Positions 12,865 through 25,726 of a stretch of DNA of 64,000 nt are shown here, in pieces. The DNA is from Sinohyriopsis cumingii (taxonomy: Eukaryota; Mollusca; Bivalvia; Unionida; Unionidae). Each line of letters begins with the position of its first letter. The first letter of the stretch is position 1. The stretch spans positions 62,001 to 126,000 of the forward strand of contig JAPYKE020000516.1 in NCBI GenBank assembly GCA_028554795.2. The letters are read 5' to 3'. A model generated the notes under the pieces. It was not told where the DNA came from. It was given only the letters and a program-made list of their open reading frames with translations, and searched no databases. The position numbers were made by a program, and so were the translations under genes.

Positions 12865-15800
12865 TTCTGTGTTCAACTTAACATCATTTTGCTCTTTTCT
12901 TACATCCAAGGGTAAATATACCTGGGGAAAGCATATTTTATCCCTTGGACCTGTATTTCATTCACAGACAGTGTAAAATGATTAAGTAGAGAACTTGAGT
13001 AGGTTCTATTATAAAGTTTTCATCACAGTCCTCTAACTAAATACCTTATAACTATGTTTATAAACAATTACTAAAGGCTATACAAGCAGATATGTGTTAC
13101 TCAGGAAGTGACCTCATCATAAACACATAAATTAACTGCTTGGAGCCGTAATACATAGTCTGAATGGCCAATACAAAATATAATTTTGTCTTCATGTATT
13201 TAAAATGAAGGTCTCATTTTGACTTACAAAAATATTTTCTCTGACAAAATGTGACAAATATCCAACATTGGAGCTTGTATATGGTGTAGGAATATATACA
13301 TACTGATAACATTTAATATCATTCCAAAAAATGTTATATATGTGCATTTTGGGAGGAAACTTTATTAAAATTTTTAAATAAAAATTAATTTTTTACTTTT
13401 AATTTCATTCTTATATTTTCACAGTCAATATACCTAACATATTCAAATTTCATGTGTCTATCATTACTAATAAAGATTTTATACCAATTTAACTTTACTC
13501 CAATACTGCACTGACAGGATATAGAACACAATTAATTTTACTATATGTTCTCTACATTTGTTTCTCAGTACTGACCTTTCCACTGTGTGACAATCAATGC
13601 AAATCATATGTTAATCTAAAATACCTTCAAAGATGACTTCACGGTGAAGTTCTTGTCAAAGGTTGACCTGCTCTTTTTTGAGATACTGGACTGTCAACAT
13701 AGCAGCATGTAAACAGAACACAGATTTCACTTCCGAATCATCACCAAGGCCTTATTACTCACTGAGCGCTGTCGCCAAAATACACACAGACAACAACACC
13801 CTGAGCTCATATTATCAAGAATAAATGGTTACCTTTAAATCCCTACCAAAATGCATAAATAAAACTCTTCTATCTCCACCAAAATAAGAGAGGAACAAAT
13901 ATTCTAAAAATAGACTAGAAATACATTCGTGGGTACTGAACTGGAAGTATTAATTGTGATGTAATTCCTGACAGGTTCCATGTTTTAAGCCAATTTTAGT
14001 CAAACTTTTATATTTGCATGCTATACCTATTTCAACTTTATACATGAAGTCTTTTTGAAATTCCTTGCAAACAAAACATGTGACACCTGTCAGAAAGTAT
14101 GTAGTGCTGGTGTTCCACAGGGTGCAAGGTCTAGTCCAAGTGCTCTTGAGAAGCCAAAACTAAATTTGCTATATCTTCCTTAATTATAGAAATTTTTCAA
14201 TGCAGTAAAAACCAAATTGTAATACAAGACAAGCCCTGTCTGAAAATATGTTTGAAATTTATCAATATTGATAAATTAAAGTTTAATCGCAATTTAAATA
14301 AACATTTAAATTTTAAAAAGTAAATCGTTATTGAAAACTTATACAAGTTTTAAAACACAGATTGACAAATTTTAGACAGAAAAGTTGACTAATGAATGGT
14401 ATTTAAAACAAATGGTAGTCTGGGTTTGTACAACTGATAACATTTTTCCCAGGGATAGTGGAGCAACATAGCTCATAGTGATTTTGGCAGTAAACCGCTA
14501 TATGCCTGTCCAGATACATATTGGTGTACACACTAAAGAAACAATGCCAGGTGCTATGTTCCACATTTATTGTGTCAGGTACTTAGGCAGTTGTTTCCAT
14601 AACTAATAGCACATTCAGATTTAAAGTTCTGATGGGATCACTACCATGTTTTATAGCAAAAATGCATTCCATTTCAATGTCGATAACTACAAAAGGTGAC
14701 AATGGGATAGGAAAATAGTTTCTAGGGAGGCTCTACCTTACTAAAAAATGGTGCTGATCTCTCTCGTGAAGACCTAAGCCAAGTCTCTGAGGTGCTATAT
14801 ATCAGTGTGGTGATATAAACTAGTCTTGGCCACTTATGGCAGTACACTGCACATGCCCTTATAAAACCTTGCTATCACCGCCGGACTATTGGAGAGCTTA
14901 AAGCTGTTCCAACTCTAACACACTGTTCCAGATACCAGACTAAACCGGAAAAGATACAATATGTTTCACTTAATTCTCGAAAACAGTAAGATCTAGGTAA
15001 ATGAAGTTAAAATGTGTTAGATATGGTGATTTCAAGATAACATTAAGGTTGCAAGCATGGGGGAAAATATTAAACTTGACAGAGTGACACTCAGAAATGT
15101 GAAGCAATGGCCATGCATTAAAGTGATAAATTCATCCTAAAAATATATCAGGTTTCTAGAAGCATATTTAACCATTTACAGCTTAAATAACTAATCAGGT
15201 AGACTATGTATCATAAAGTTTAAGGCAATGTTGAGGCAGTGAGGTTTGATCATTGGTGCAAACATTAGTACATACCAGTATACAGGAAAGTCAAGTGACA
15301 ATGTACTAAATTAGAATATATTACTATAAGCAATCTTATTCATGAGGGAAATAACAATTTTGCATATTGCAAGTGAATACAGCCAAATGTGGTCACACAG
15401 ATCAACTATAGGTACCAATAAATCCTATATCATCAACTAAATGTGAAAATCTGATCCCCAAAACTTGTAAACAAGGATGGAAAATTGCATATGTGGGACA
15501 TATACAATGTACTTGTTAAGATCAAATGTGCAAACATAATTCAAATGATCTGTTTGAACATTTATAGTGTATTTTTAAGAGTGTTGGTTACCAATTATTA
15601 AGCTCATTGATTCAGTGGGAGCAGATATCAGCTGATGCTTCAATACCGCACTCTCTCAAAGTACCAAATTGAAATATGTTACCATACATAGGCATATTCA
15701 TGATGAAAATAACATTTTGGGATATTTTCAGTGCACACAGCCAGAAATGTGCCTTACAGATTCACTATAGGTACAATTGTCAGCCTATATGATGTACTGA

Positions 15801-16079
15801 ATGTGAACTTTTGATCCCAAACATTCTAAAATGTATTGATATTTGTTCATGTGGGATATGTAACCATGTTAAGATCACTTATACAAAGTTAAGTACAAAT
15901 AATCTGTTTGAATATTTCTTATGTAATCTTTAAAGTGTCAGTTAACAAATATTATTAGTAATTAATAATGCATGATAAAGCAAGATGGATCATTAGAATT
16001 CCCATAACATCATATTGGCCACAATGACACACTACGCCAATCAATATCTTAACCAAACTGAACAAAAAAATAGAATTCA
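12865..16079 (+). repeat. Satellite unit 5 (type Y; first half of dimer 2)
   Basis: A near-perfect copy of unit 3, including C13154 (TAATACATAG), GGGAGC near 15618, ACTACGCC and the AACAAAAAAATAG junction. The one difference I noticed from unit 3 is G14281, just downstream of the palindrome. Confidence 0.97.
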
Positions 16080-19000
16080 TTCTGTGTTCAACTTAACATC
16101 ATTTTGCTCTTTTTTTACATCCAAGGGTAAATATACCTGGGGAAAGCATATTTTATCCCTTGGACCTGTATTTCATTCACAGACAGTGTAAAATGATTAA
16201 GTAGAGAACTTGAGTAGGTTCTATTATAAAGTTTTCATCACAGTCCTCTAACTAAATACCTTATAACTATGTTTATAAACAATTACTAAAGGCTATACAA
16301 GCAGATATGTGTTACTCAGGAAGTGACCTCATCATAAACACATAAATTAACTGCTTGGAGCCGTAATAAATAGTCTGAATGGCCAATACAAAATATAATT
16401 TTGTCTTCATGTATTTAAAATGAAGGTCTCATTTTGACTTACAAAAATATTTTCTCTGACAAAATGTGACAAATATCCAACATTGGAGCTTGTATATGGT
16501 GTAGGAATATATACATACTGATAACATTTAATATCATTCCAAAAAATATTATATATGTGCATTTTGGGAGGAAACTTTATTAAAATTTTTAAATAAAAAT
16601 TAATTTTTTACTTTTAATTTCATTCTTATATTTTCAAAGTCAATATACCTAACATATTCAAATTTCATGTGTCTATCATTACTAATAAAGATTTTATACC
16701 AATTTAACTTTACTCCAATACTGCACTGACAGGATATAGAACACAATTAATTTTACTATATGTTCTCTACATTTGTTTCTCAGTACTGACCTTTCCAAAG
16801 TGTAACAATCAATGCAAATCATATGTTAATCTAAAATACCTTCAAAGATGACTTCACGGTGAAGTTCTTGTCAAAGGTTGACCTGCTCTTTTTTGAGATA
16901 CTGGACTGTCAACATAGCAGTAATTAAACAGAACACAGATTTCACTTCCGAATCATCACCAAGGCCTTATTACTCACTGAGCGCTGTCGCCAAAATACAC
17001 ACAGACAACAACACCCTGAGCTCATATTATCAAGAATAAATGGTTACCTTTAAATCCCTACCAAAATGCATAAATAAAACTCTTCTATCTCCACCAAAAT
17101 AAGAGAGGAACAAATATTCTAAAAATAGACTAGAAATACATTCGTGGGTACTGAACTGGAAGTATTAATTGTGATGTAATTCCTGACAGGCTCCATGTTT
17201 TAAGCCAATTTTAGTCAAACTTTTATATTTGCATGCTATACCTATTTCAACTTTATACATGAAGTCTTTTTGAAATTCCTTGCAAACAAAACATGTGACA
17301 CCTGTCAGAAAGTATGTAGTGCTGGTGTTCCACAGGGTGCAAGGTCTAGTCCAAGTGCTCTTGAGAAGCCAAAACTAAATTTGCTATATCTTCCTTAATT
17401 ATAGAAATTTTTCAATGCAGTAAAAACCAAATTGTAATACAAGACAAGCCCTGTCTGAAAATATGTTTGAAATTTATCAATATTGATAAATTAAATTTTA
17501 ATCGCAATTTAAATAAACATTTAAATTTTAAAAAGTAAATCGTTATTGAAAACTTATACAAGTTTTAAAACACAGATTGACAAATTTTAGACAGAAAAGT
17601 TGACTAATGAATGGTATTTAAAACAAATGGTAGTCTGGGTTTGTACAACTGATAACATTTTTCCCAGGGATAGTGGAGCAACATAGCTCATAGTGATTTT
17701 GGCAGTAAACCGCTATATGCCTGTCCAGATACATATTGGTGTACACACTAAAGAAACAATGCCAGGTGCTATGTTCCACATTTATTGTGTCAGGTACTTA
17801 GGCAGTTGTTTCCATAACTAATAGCACATTCAGATTTAAAGTTCTGATGGGATCACTACCATGTTTTATAGCAAAAATGCATTCCATTTCAATGTCGATA
17901 ACTACAAAAGGTGACAATGGGATAGGAAAATAGTTTCTAGGGAGGCTCTACCTTACTAAAAAATGGTGCTGATCTCTCTCGTGAAGACCTAAGCCAAGTC
18001 TCTGAGGTGCTATATATCAGTGTGGTGATATAAACTAGTCTTGGCCACTTATGGCAGTACACTGCACATGCCCTTATAAAACCTTGCTATCACCGCCGGA
18101 CTATTGGAGAGCTTCCAAGCTGTTCCAACTCTAACACACTGTTCCAGATACCAGGCTAAACCGGAAAAGATACAATATGTTTCACTTAATTCTCGAAAAC
18201 AGTAAGATCTAGGTAAATGAAGTTAAAATGTGTTAGATATGGTGATTTCAAGATAACATTAAGGTTGCAAGCATGGGGGAAAATATTAAACTTGACAGAG
18301 TGACACTCAGAAATGTGAAGCAATGGCCATGCATTAAAGTGATAAATTCATCCTAAAAATATATCAGGTTTCTAGAAGCATATTTAACCATTTACAGCTT
18401 AAATAACTAATCAGGTAGACTGTGTATCATAAAGTTTAAGGCAATGTTGAGGCAGTGAGGTTTGATCATTGGTGCAAACATTAGTACATACCAGTATACA
18501 GGAAAGTCAAGTGACAATGTACTAAATTAGAATATATTACTATAAGCAATCTTATTCATGAGGGAAATAACAATTTTGCATATTGCAAGTGAATACAGCC
18601 AAATGTGGTCACACAGATCAACTATAGGTACCAATAAATCCTATATCATCAACTAAATGTGAAAATCTGATCCCCAAAACTTGTAAACAAGGATGGAAAA
18701 TTGCATATGTGGGACATATACAATGTACTTGTTAAGATCAAATGGGCAAACATAATTCAAATGATCTGTTTGAACATTTATAGTGTATTTTTAAGAGTGT
18801 TGGTTACCAATTATTAAGCTCATTGATTCAGTGGAATCAGATATCAGCTGATGCTTCAATACCGCACTCTCTCAAAGTACCAAATTGAAATATGTTACCA
18901 TACATAGGCATATTCATGATGAAAATAACATTTTGGGATATTTTCAGTGCACACAGCCAGAAATGTGCCTTACAGATTCACTATAGGTACAATTGTCAGC

Positions 19001-19295
19001 CTATATGATGTACTGAATGTGAACTTTTGATCCCAAACATTCTAAAATGTATTGATATTTGTTCAGGTGGGATATGTAACCATGTTAAGATCACTTATAC
19101 AAAGTTAAGTACAAATAATCTGTTTGAATATTTCTTATGTCATTTTTAAAGTGTCAGTTAACAAATATTATTAGTAATTAATAATGCATGATAAAGCAAG
19201 ATGGATCATTAGAATTCCCATAACATCATATTGGCCACAATGACACACTACACCAATCAATATCTTAACCAAACTGAACAATAAAATAGAATTCA
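16080..19295 (+). repeat. Satellite unit 6 (type X; second half of dimer 2)
   Basis: Reads as a copy of unit 4, with the same CTTTTTTTACATCC, GTGTAAC near 16800 and CAGTAATTAAACAG near 16917 variants. I noticed no difference from unit 4. It is the last unit with ATTCTCGAAAAC; from unit 7 on this reads ATTCTAGAAAAC. Confidence 0.97.
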
Positions 19296-22200
19296 TTCTG
19301 TGTTCAACTTAACATCATTTTGCTCTTTTCTTACATCCAAGGGTAAATATACCTGGGGAAAGCATATTTTATCCCTTGGACCTGTATTTCATTCACAGAC
19401 AGTGTAAAATGATTAAGTAGAGAACTTGAGTAGGTTCTATTATAAAGTTTTCATCACAGTCCTCTAACTAAATACCTTATAACTATGTTTATAAACAATT
19501 ACTAAAGGCTATACAAGCAGATATGTGTTACTCAGGAAGTGACCTCATCATAAACACATAAATTAACTGCTTGGAGCCGTAATACATAGTCTGAATGGCC
19601 AATACAAAATATAATTTTGTCTTCATGTATTTAAAATGAAGGTCTCATTTTGACTTACAAAAATATTTTCTCTGACAAAATGTGACAAATATCCAACATT
19701 GGAGCTTGTATATGGTGTAGGAATATATACATACTGATAACATTTAATATCATTCCAAAAAATGTTATATATGTGCATTTTGGGAGGAAACTTTATTAAA
19801 ATTTTTAAATAAAAATTAATTTTTTACTTTTAATTTCATTCTTATATTTTCACAGTCAATATACCTAACATATTCAAATTTCATGTGTCTATCATTACTA
19901 ATAAAGATTTTATACCAATTTAACTTTACTCCAATACTGCACTGACAGGATATAGAACACAATTAATTTTACTATATGTTCTCTACATTTGTTTCTCAGT
20001 ACTGACCTTTCCACTGTGTGACAATCAATGCAAATCATATGTTAATCTAAAATACCTTCAAAGATGACTTCACGGTGAAGTTCTTGTCAAAGGTTGACCT
20101 GCTCTTTTTTGAGATACTGGACTGTCAACATAGCAGCATGTAAACAGAACACAGATTTCACTTCCGAATCATCACCAAGGCCTTATTACTCACTGAGCGC
20201 TGTCGCCAAAATACACACAGACAACAACACCCTGAGCTCATATTATCAAGAATAAATGGTTACCTTTAAATCCCTACCAAAATGCATAAATAAAACTCTT
20301 CTATCTCCACCAAAATAAGAGAGGAACAAATATTCTAAAAATAGACTAGAAATACATTCGTGGGTACTGAACTGGAAGTATTAATTGTGATGTAATTCCT
20401 GACAGGTTCCATGTTTTAAGCCAATTTTAGTCAAACTTTTATATTTGCATGCTATACCTATTTCAACTTTATACATGAAGTCTTTTTGAAATTCCTTGCA
20501 AACAAAACATGTGACACCTGTCAGAAAGTATGTAGTGCTGGTGTTCCACAGGGTGCAAGGTCTAGTCCAAGTGCTCTTGAGAAGCCAAAACTAAATTTGC
20601 TATATCTTCCTTAATTATAGAAATTTTTCAATGCAGTAAAAACCAAATTGTAATACAAGACAAGCCCTGTCTGAAAATATGTTTGAAATTTATCAATATT
20701 GATAAATTAAATTTTAATCGCAATTTAAATAAACATTTAAATTTTAAAAAGTAAATCGTTATTGAAAACTTATACAAGTTTTAAAACACAGATTGACAAA
20801 TTTTAGACAGAAAAGTTGACTAATGAATGGTATTTAAAACAAATGGTAGTCTGGGTTTGTACAACTGATAACATTTTTCCCAGGGATAGTGGAGCAACAT
20901 AGCTCATAGTGATTTTGGCAGTAAACCGCTATATGCCTGTCCAGATACATATTGGTGTACACACTAAAGAAACAATGCCAGGTGCTATGTTCCACATTTA
21001 TTGTGTCAGGTACTTAGGCAGTTGTTTCCATAACTAATAGCACATTCAGATTTAAAGTTCTGATGGGATCACTACCATGTTTTATAGCAAAAATGCATTC
21101 CATTTCAATGTCGATAACTACAAAAGGTGACAATGGGATAGGAAAATAGTTTCTAGGGAGGCTCTACCTTACTAAAAAATGGTGCTGATCTCTCTCGTGA
21201 AGACCTAAGCCAAGTCTCTGAGGTGCTATATATCAGTGTGGTGATATAAACTAGTCTTGGCCACTTATGGCAGTACACTGCACATGCCCTTATAAAACCT
21301 TGCTATCACCGCCGGACTATTGGAGAGCTTAAAGCTGTTCCAACTCTAACACACTGTTCCAGATACCAGACTAAACCGGAAAAGATACAATATGTTTCAC
21401 TTAATTCTAGAAAACAGTAAGATCTAGGTAAATGAAGTTAAAATGTGTTAGATATGGTGATTTCAAGATAACATTAAGGTTGCAAGCATGGGGGAAAATA
21501 TTAAACTTGACAGAGTGACACTCAGAAATGTGAAGCAATGGCCATGCATTAAAGTGATAAATTCATCCTAAAAATATATCAGGTTTCTAGAAGCATATTT
21601 AACCATTTACAGCTTAAATAACTAATCAGGTAGACTATGTATCATAAAGTTTAAGGCAATGTTGAGGCAGTGAGGTTTGATCATTGGTGCAAACATTAGT
21701 ACATACCAGTATACAGGAAAGTCAAGTGACAATGTACTAAATTAGAATATATTACTATAAGCAATCTTATTCATGAGGGAAATAACAATTTTGCATATTG
21801 CAAGTGAATACAGCCAAATGTGGTCACACAGATCAACTATAGGTACCAATAAATCCTATATCATCAACTAAATGTGAAAATCTGATCCCCAAAACTTGTA
21901 AACAAGGATGGAAAATTGCATATGTGGTACATATACAATGTACTTGTTAAGATCAAATGTGCAAACATAATTCAAATGATCTGTTTGAACATTTATAGTG
22001 TATTTTTAAGAGTGTTGGTTACCAATTATTAAGCTCATTGATTCAGTGGGAGCAGATATCAGCTGATGCTTCAATACCGCACTCTCTCAAAGTACCAAAT
22101 TGAAATATGTTACCATACATAGGCATATTCATGATGAAAATAACATTTTGGGATATTTTCAGTGCACACAGCCAGAAATGTGCCTTACAGATTCACTATA

Positions 22201-22510
22201 GGTACAATTGTCAGCCTATATGATGTACTGAATGTGAACTTTTGATCCCAAACATTCTAAAATGTATTGATATTTGTTCATGTGGGATATGTAACCATGT
22301 TAAGATCACTTATACAAAGTTAAGTACAAATAATCTGTTTGAATATTTCTTATGTAATCTTTAAAGTGTCAGTTAACAAATATTATTAGTAATTAATAAT
22401 GCATGATAAAGCAAGATGGATCATTAGAATTCCCATAACATCATATTGGCCACAATGACACACTACGCCAATCAATATCTTAACCAAACTGAACAATAAA
22501 ATAGAATTCA
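19296..22510 (+). repeat. Satellite unit 7 (type Y; boundary unit between variant groups)
   Basis: Most of the unit matches units 3 and 5 (C19585, GACAGGTTCC, TATACATACT, GAACACAATT). From A21409 (ATTCTAGA, creating an extra TCTAGA site) and at the right-hand junction (AACAATAAAATAG) it matches units 8-20 instead. It has a private GTGGTACAT near 21925. It therefore looks like the unit in which the older dimer block joins the second sequence group. Confidence 0.96.
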
Positions 22511-25500
22511 TTCTGTGTTCAACTGAACATCATTTTGCTCTTTTCTTACATCCAAGGGTAAATATACCTGGGGAAAGCATATTTTATCCCTTGGACCTGT
22601 ATTTCATTCACAGACAGTGTAAAATGATTAAGTAGAGAACTTGAGTAGGTTCTATTATAAAGTTTTCATCACAGTCCTCTAACTAAATACCTTATAACTA
22701 TGTTTATAAACAATTACTAAAGGCTATACAAGCAGATATGTGTTACTCAGGAAGTGACCTCATCATAAACACATAAATTAACTGCTTGGAGCCGTAATAA
22801 ATAGTCTGAATGGCCAATACAAAATATAATTTTGTCTTCATGTATTTAAAATGAAGGTCTCATTTTGACTTACAAAAATATTTTCTCTGACAAAATGTGA
22901 CAAATATCCAACATTGGAGCTTGTATATGGTGTATTAATATATACCTACTGATAACATTTAATATCATTCCAAAAAATATTATATATGTGCATTTTGGGA
23001 GGAAACTTTATTAAAATTTTTAAATAAAAATTAATTTTTTACTTTTAATTTCATTCTTATATTTTCACAGTCAATATACCTAACATATTCAAATTTCATG
23101 TGTCTATCATTACTAATAAAGATTTTATACCAATTTAACTTTACTCCAATACTGCACTGACAGGATATAGAACATAATTAATTTTACTATATGTTCTCTA
23201 CATTTGTTTCTCAGTACTGACCTTTCCACTGTGTGACAATCAATGCAAATCATATGTTAATCTAAAATACCTTCAAAGATGACTTCACGGTGAAGTTCTT
23301 GTCAAAGGTTGACCTGCTCTTTTTTGAGATACTGGACTGTCAACATAGCAGCATGTAAACAGAACACAGATTTCACTTCCGAATCATCACCAAGGCCTTA
23401 TTACTCACTGAGCGCTGTCGCCAAAATACACACAGACAACAACACCCTGAGCTCATATTATCAAGAATAAATGGTTACCTTTAAATCCCTACCAAAATGC
23501 ATAAATAAAACTCTTCTATCTCCACCAAAATAAGAGAGGAACAAATATTCTAAAAATAGACTAGAAATACATTCGTGGGTACTGAACTGGAAGTATTAAT
23601 TGTGATGTAATTCCTGACAGGCTCCATGTTTTAAGCCAATTTTAGTCAAACTTTTATATTTGCATGCTATACCTATTTCAACTTTATACATGAAGTCTTT
23701 TTGAAATTCCTTGCAAACAAAACATGTGACACCTGTCAGAAAGTATGTAGTGCTGGTGTTCCACAGGGTGCAAGGTCTAGTCCAAGTGCTCTTGAGAAGC
23801 CAAAACTAAATTTGCTATATCTTCCTTAATTATAGAAATTTTTCAATGCAGTAAAAACCAAATTGTAATACAAGACAAGCCCTGTCTGAAAATATGTTTG
23901 AAATTTATCAATATTGATAAATTAAATTTTAATCGCAATTTAAATAAACATTTAAATTTTAAAAAGTAAATCGTTATTGAAAACTTATACAAGTTTTAAA
24001 ACACAGATTGACAAATTTTAGACAGAAAAGTTGACTAATGAATGGTATTTAAAACAAATGGTAGTCTGGGTTTGTACAACTGATAACATTTTTCCCAGGG
24101 ATAGTGGAGCAACATAGCTCATAGTGATTTTGGCAGTAAACCGCTATATGCCTGTCCAGATACATATTGGTGTACACACTAAAGAAACAATGCCAGGTGC
24201 TATGTTCCACATTTATTGTGTCAGGTACTTAGGCAGTTGTTTCCATAACTAATAGCACATTCAGATTTAAAGTTCTGATGGGATCACTACCATGTTTTAT
24301 AGCAAAAATGCATTCCATTTCAATGTCGATAACTACAAAAGGTGACAATGGGATAGGAAAATAGTTTCTAGGGAGGCTCTACCTTACTAAAAAATGGTGC
24401 TGATCTCTCTCGTGAAGACCTAAGCCAAGTCTCTGAGGTGCTATATATCAGTGTGGTGATATAAACTAGTCTTTGCCACTTATGGCAGTACACTGCACAT
24501 GCCCTTATAAAACATTGCTATCACCGCCGGACTATTGGAGAGCTTAAAGCTGTTCCAACTCTAACACACTGTTCCAGATACCAGACTAGACCGGAAAAAG
24601 ATACAATATGTTTCACTTAATTCTAGAAAACAGTAAGATCTAGGTAAATGAAGTTAAAATGTGTTAGATATGGTGATTTCAAGATAACATTAAGGTTGCA
24701 AGCATGGGGGAAAATATTAAACTTGACAGAGTGACACTCAGAAATGTGAAGCAATGGCCATGCATTAAAGTGATAAATTCATCCTAAAAATATATCAGGT
24801 TTCTAGAAGCATATTTAACCATTTACAGCTTAAATAACTAATCAGGTAGACTATGTATCATAAAGTTTAAGGCAATGTTGAGGCAGTGAGGTTTGATCAT
24901 TGGTGCAAACATTAGTACATACCAGTATACAGGAAAGTCAAGTGACAATGTACTAAATTAGAATATATTACTATAAGCAATCTTATTCATGAGGGAAATA
25001 ACAATTTTGCATATTGCAAGTGAATACAGCCAAATGTGGTCACACAGATCAACTATAGGTACCAATAAATCCTATATCATCAACTAAATGTGAAAATCTG
25101 ATCCCCAAAACTTGTAAACAAGGATGGAAAATTGCATATGTGGGACATATACAATGTACTTGTTAAGATCAAATGTGCAAACATAATTCAAATGATCTGT
25201 TTGAACATTTATAGTGTATTTTTAAGAGTGTTGGTTACCAATTATTAAGCTCATTGATTCAGTGGAATCAGATATCAGCTGATGCTTCAATACCGCACTC
25301 TCTCAAAGTACCAAATTGAAATATGTTACCATACATAGGCATATTCATGATGAAAATAACATTTTGGGATATTTTCAGTGCACACAGCCAGAAATGTGCC
25401 TTACAGATTCACTATAGGTACAATTGTCAGCCTATATGATGTACTGAATGTGAACTTTTGATCCCAAACATTCTAAAATGTATTGATATTTGTTCATGTG

Positions 25501-25726
25501 GGATATGTAACCATGTTAAGATCACTTATACAAAGTTAAGTACAAATAATCTGTTTGAATATTTCTTATGTAATCTTTAAAGTGTCAGTTAACAAATATT
25601 ATTAGTAATTAATAATGCATGATAAAGCAAGATGGATCATTAGAATTCCCATAACATCATATTGGCCACAATGACACACTACACCAATCAATATCTTAAC
25701 CAAACTGAACAATAAAATAGAATTCA
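22511..25726 (+). repeat. Satellite unit 8 (first unit of second variant group)
   Basis: It introduces the group-wide variants TATACCTACT at 22941-22950 and GAACATAATT near 23172, which hold to the window end. It carries T24474 (CTTTGCC), A24514 (AACATTGC) and the one-base-longer CTAGACCGGAAAAAG form at 24587-24600, shared with units 10 and 13. The start AACTGAACATC near 22521 is shared only with unit 13. TGTATTAATATA near 22932 is private. Rear type GGAATC, ACACC. Confidence 0.97.
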
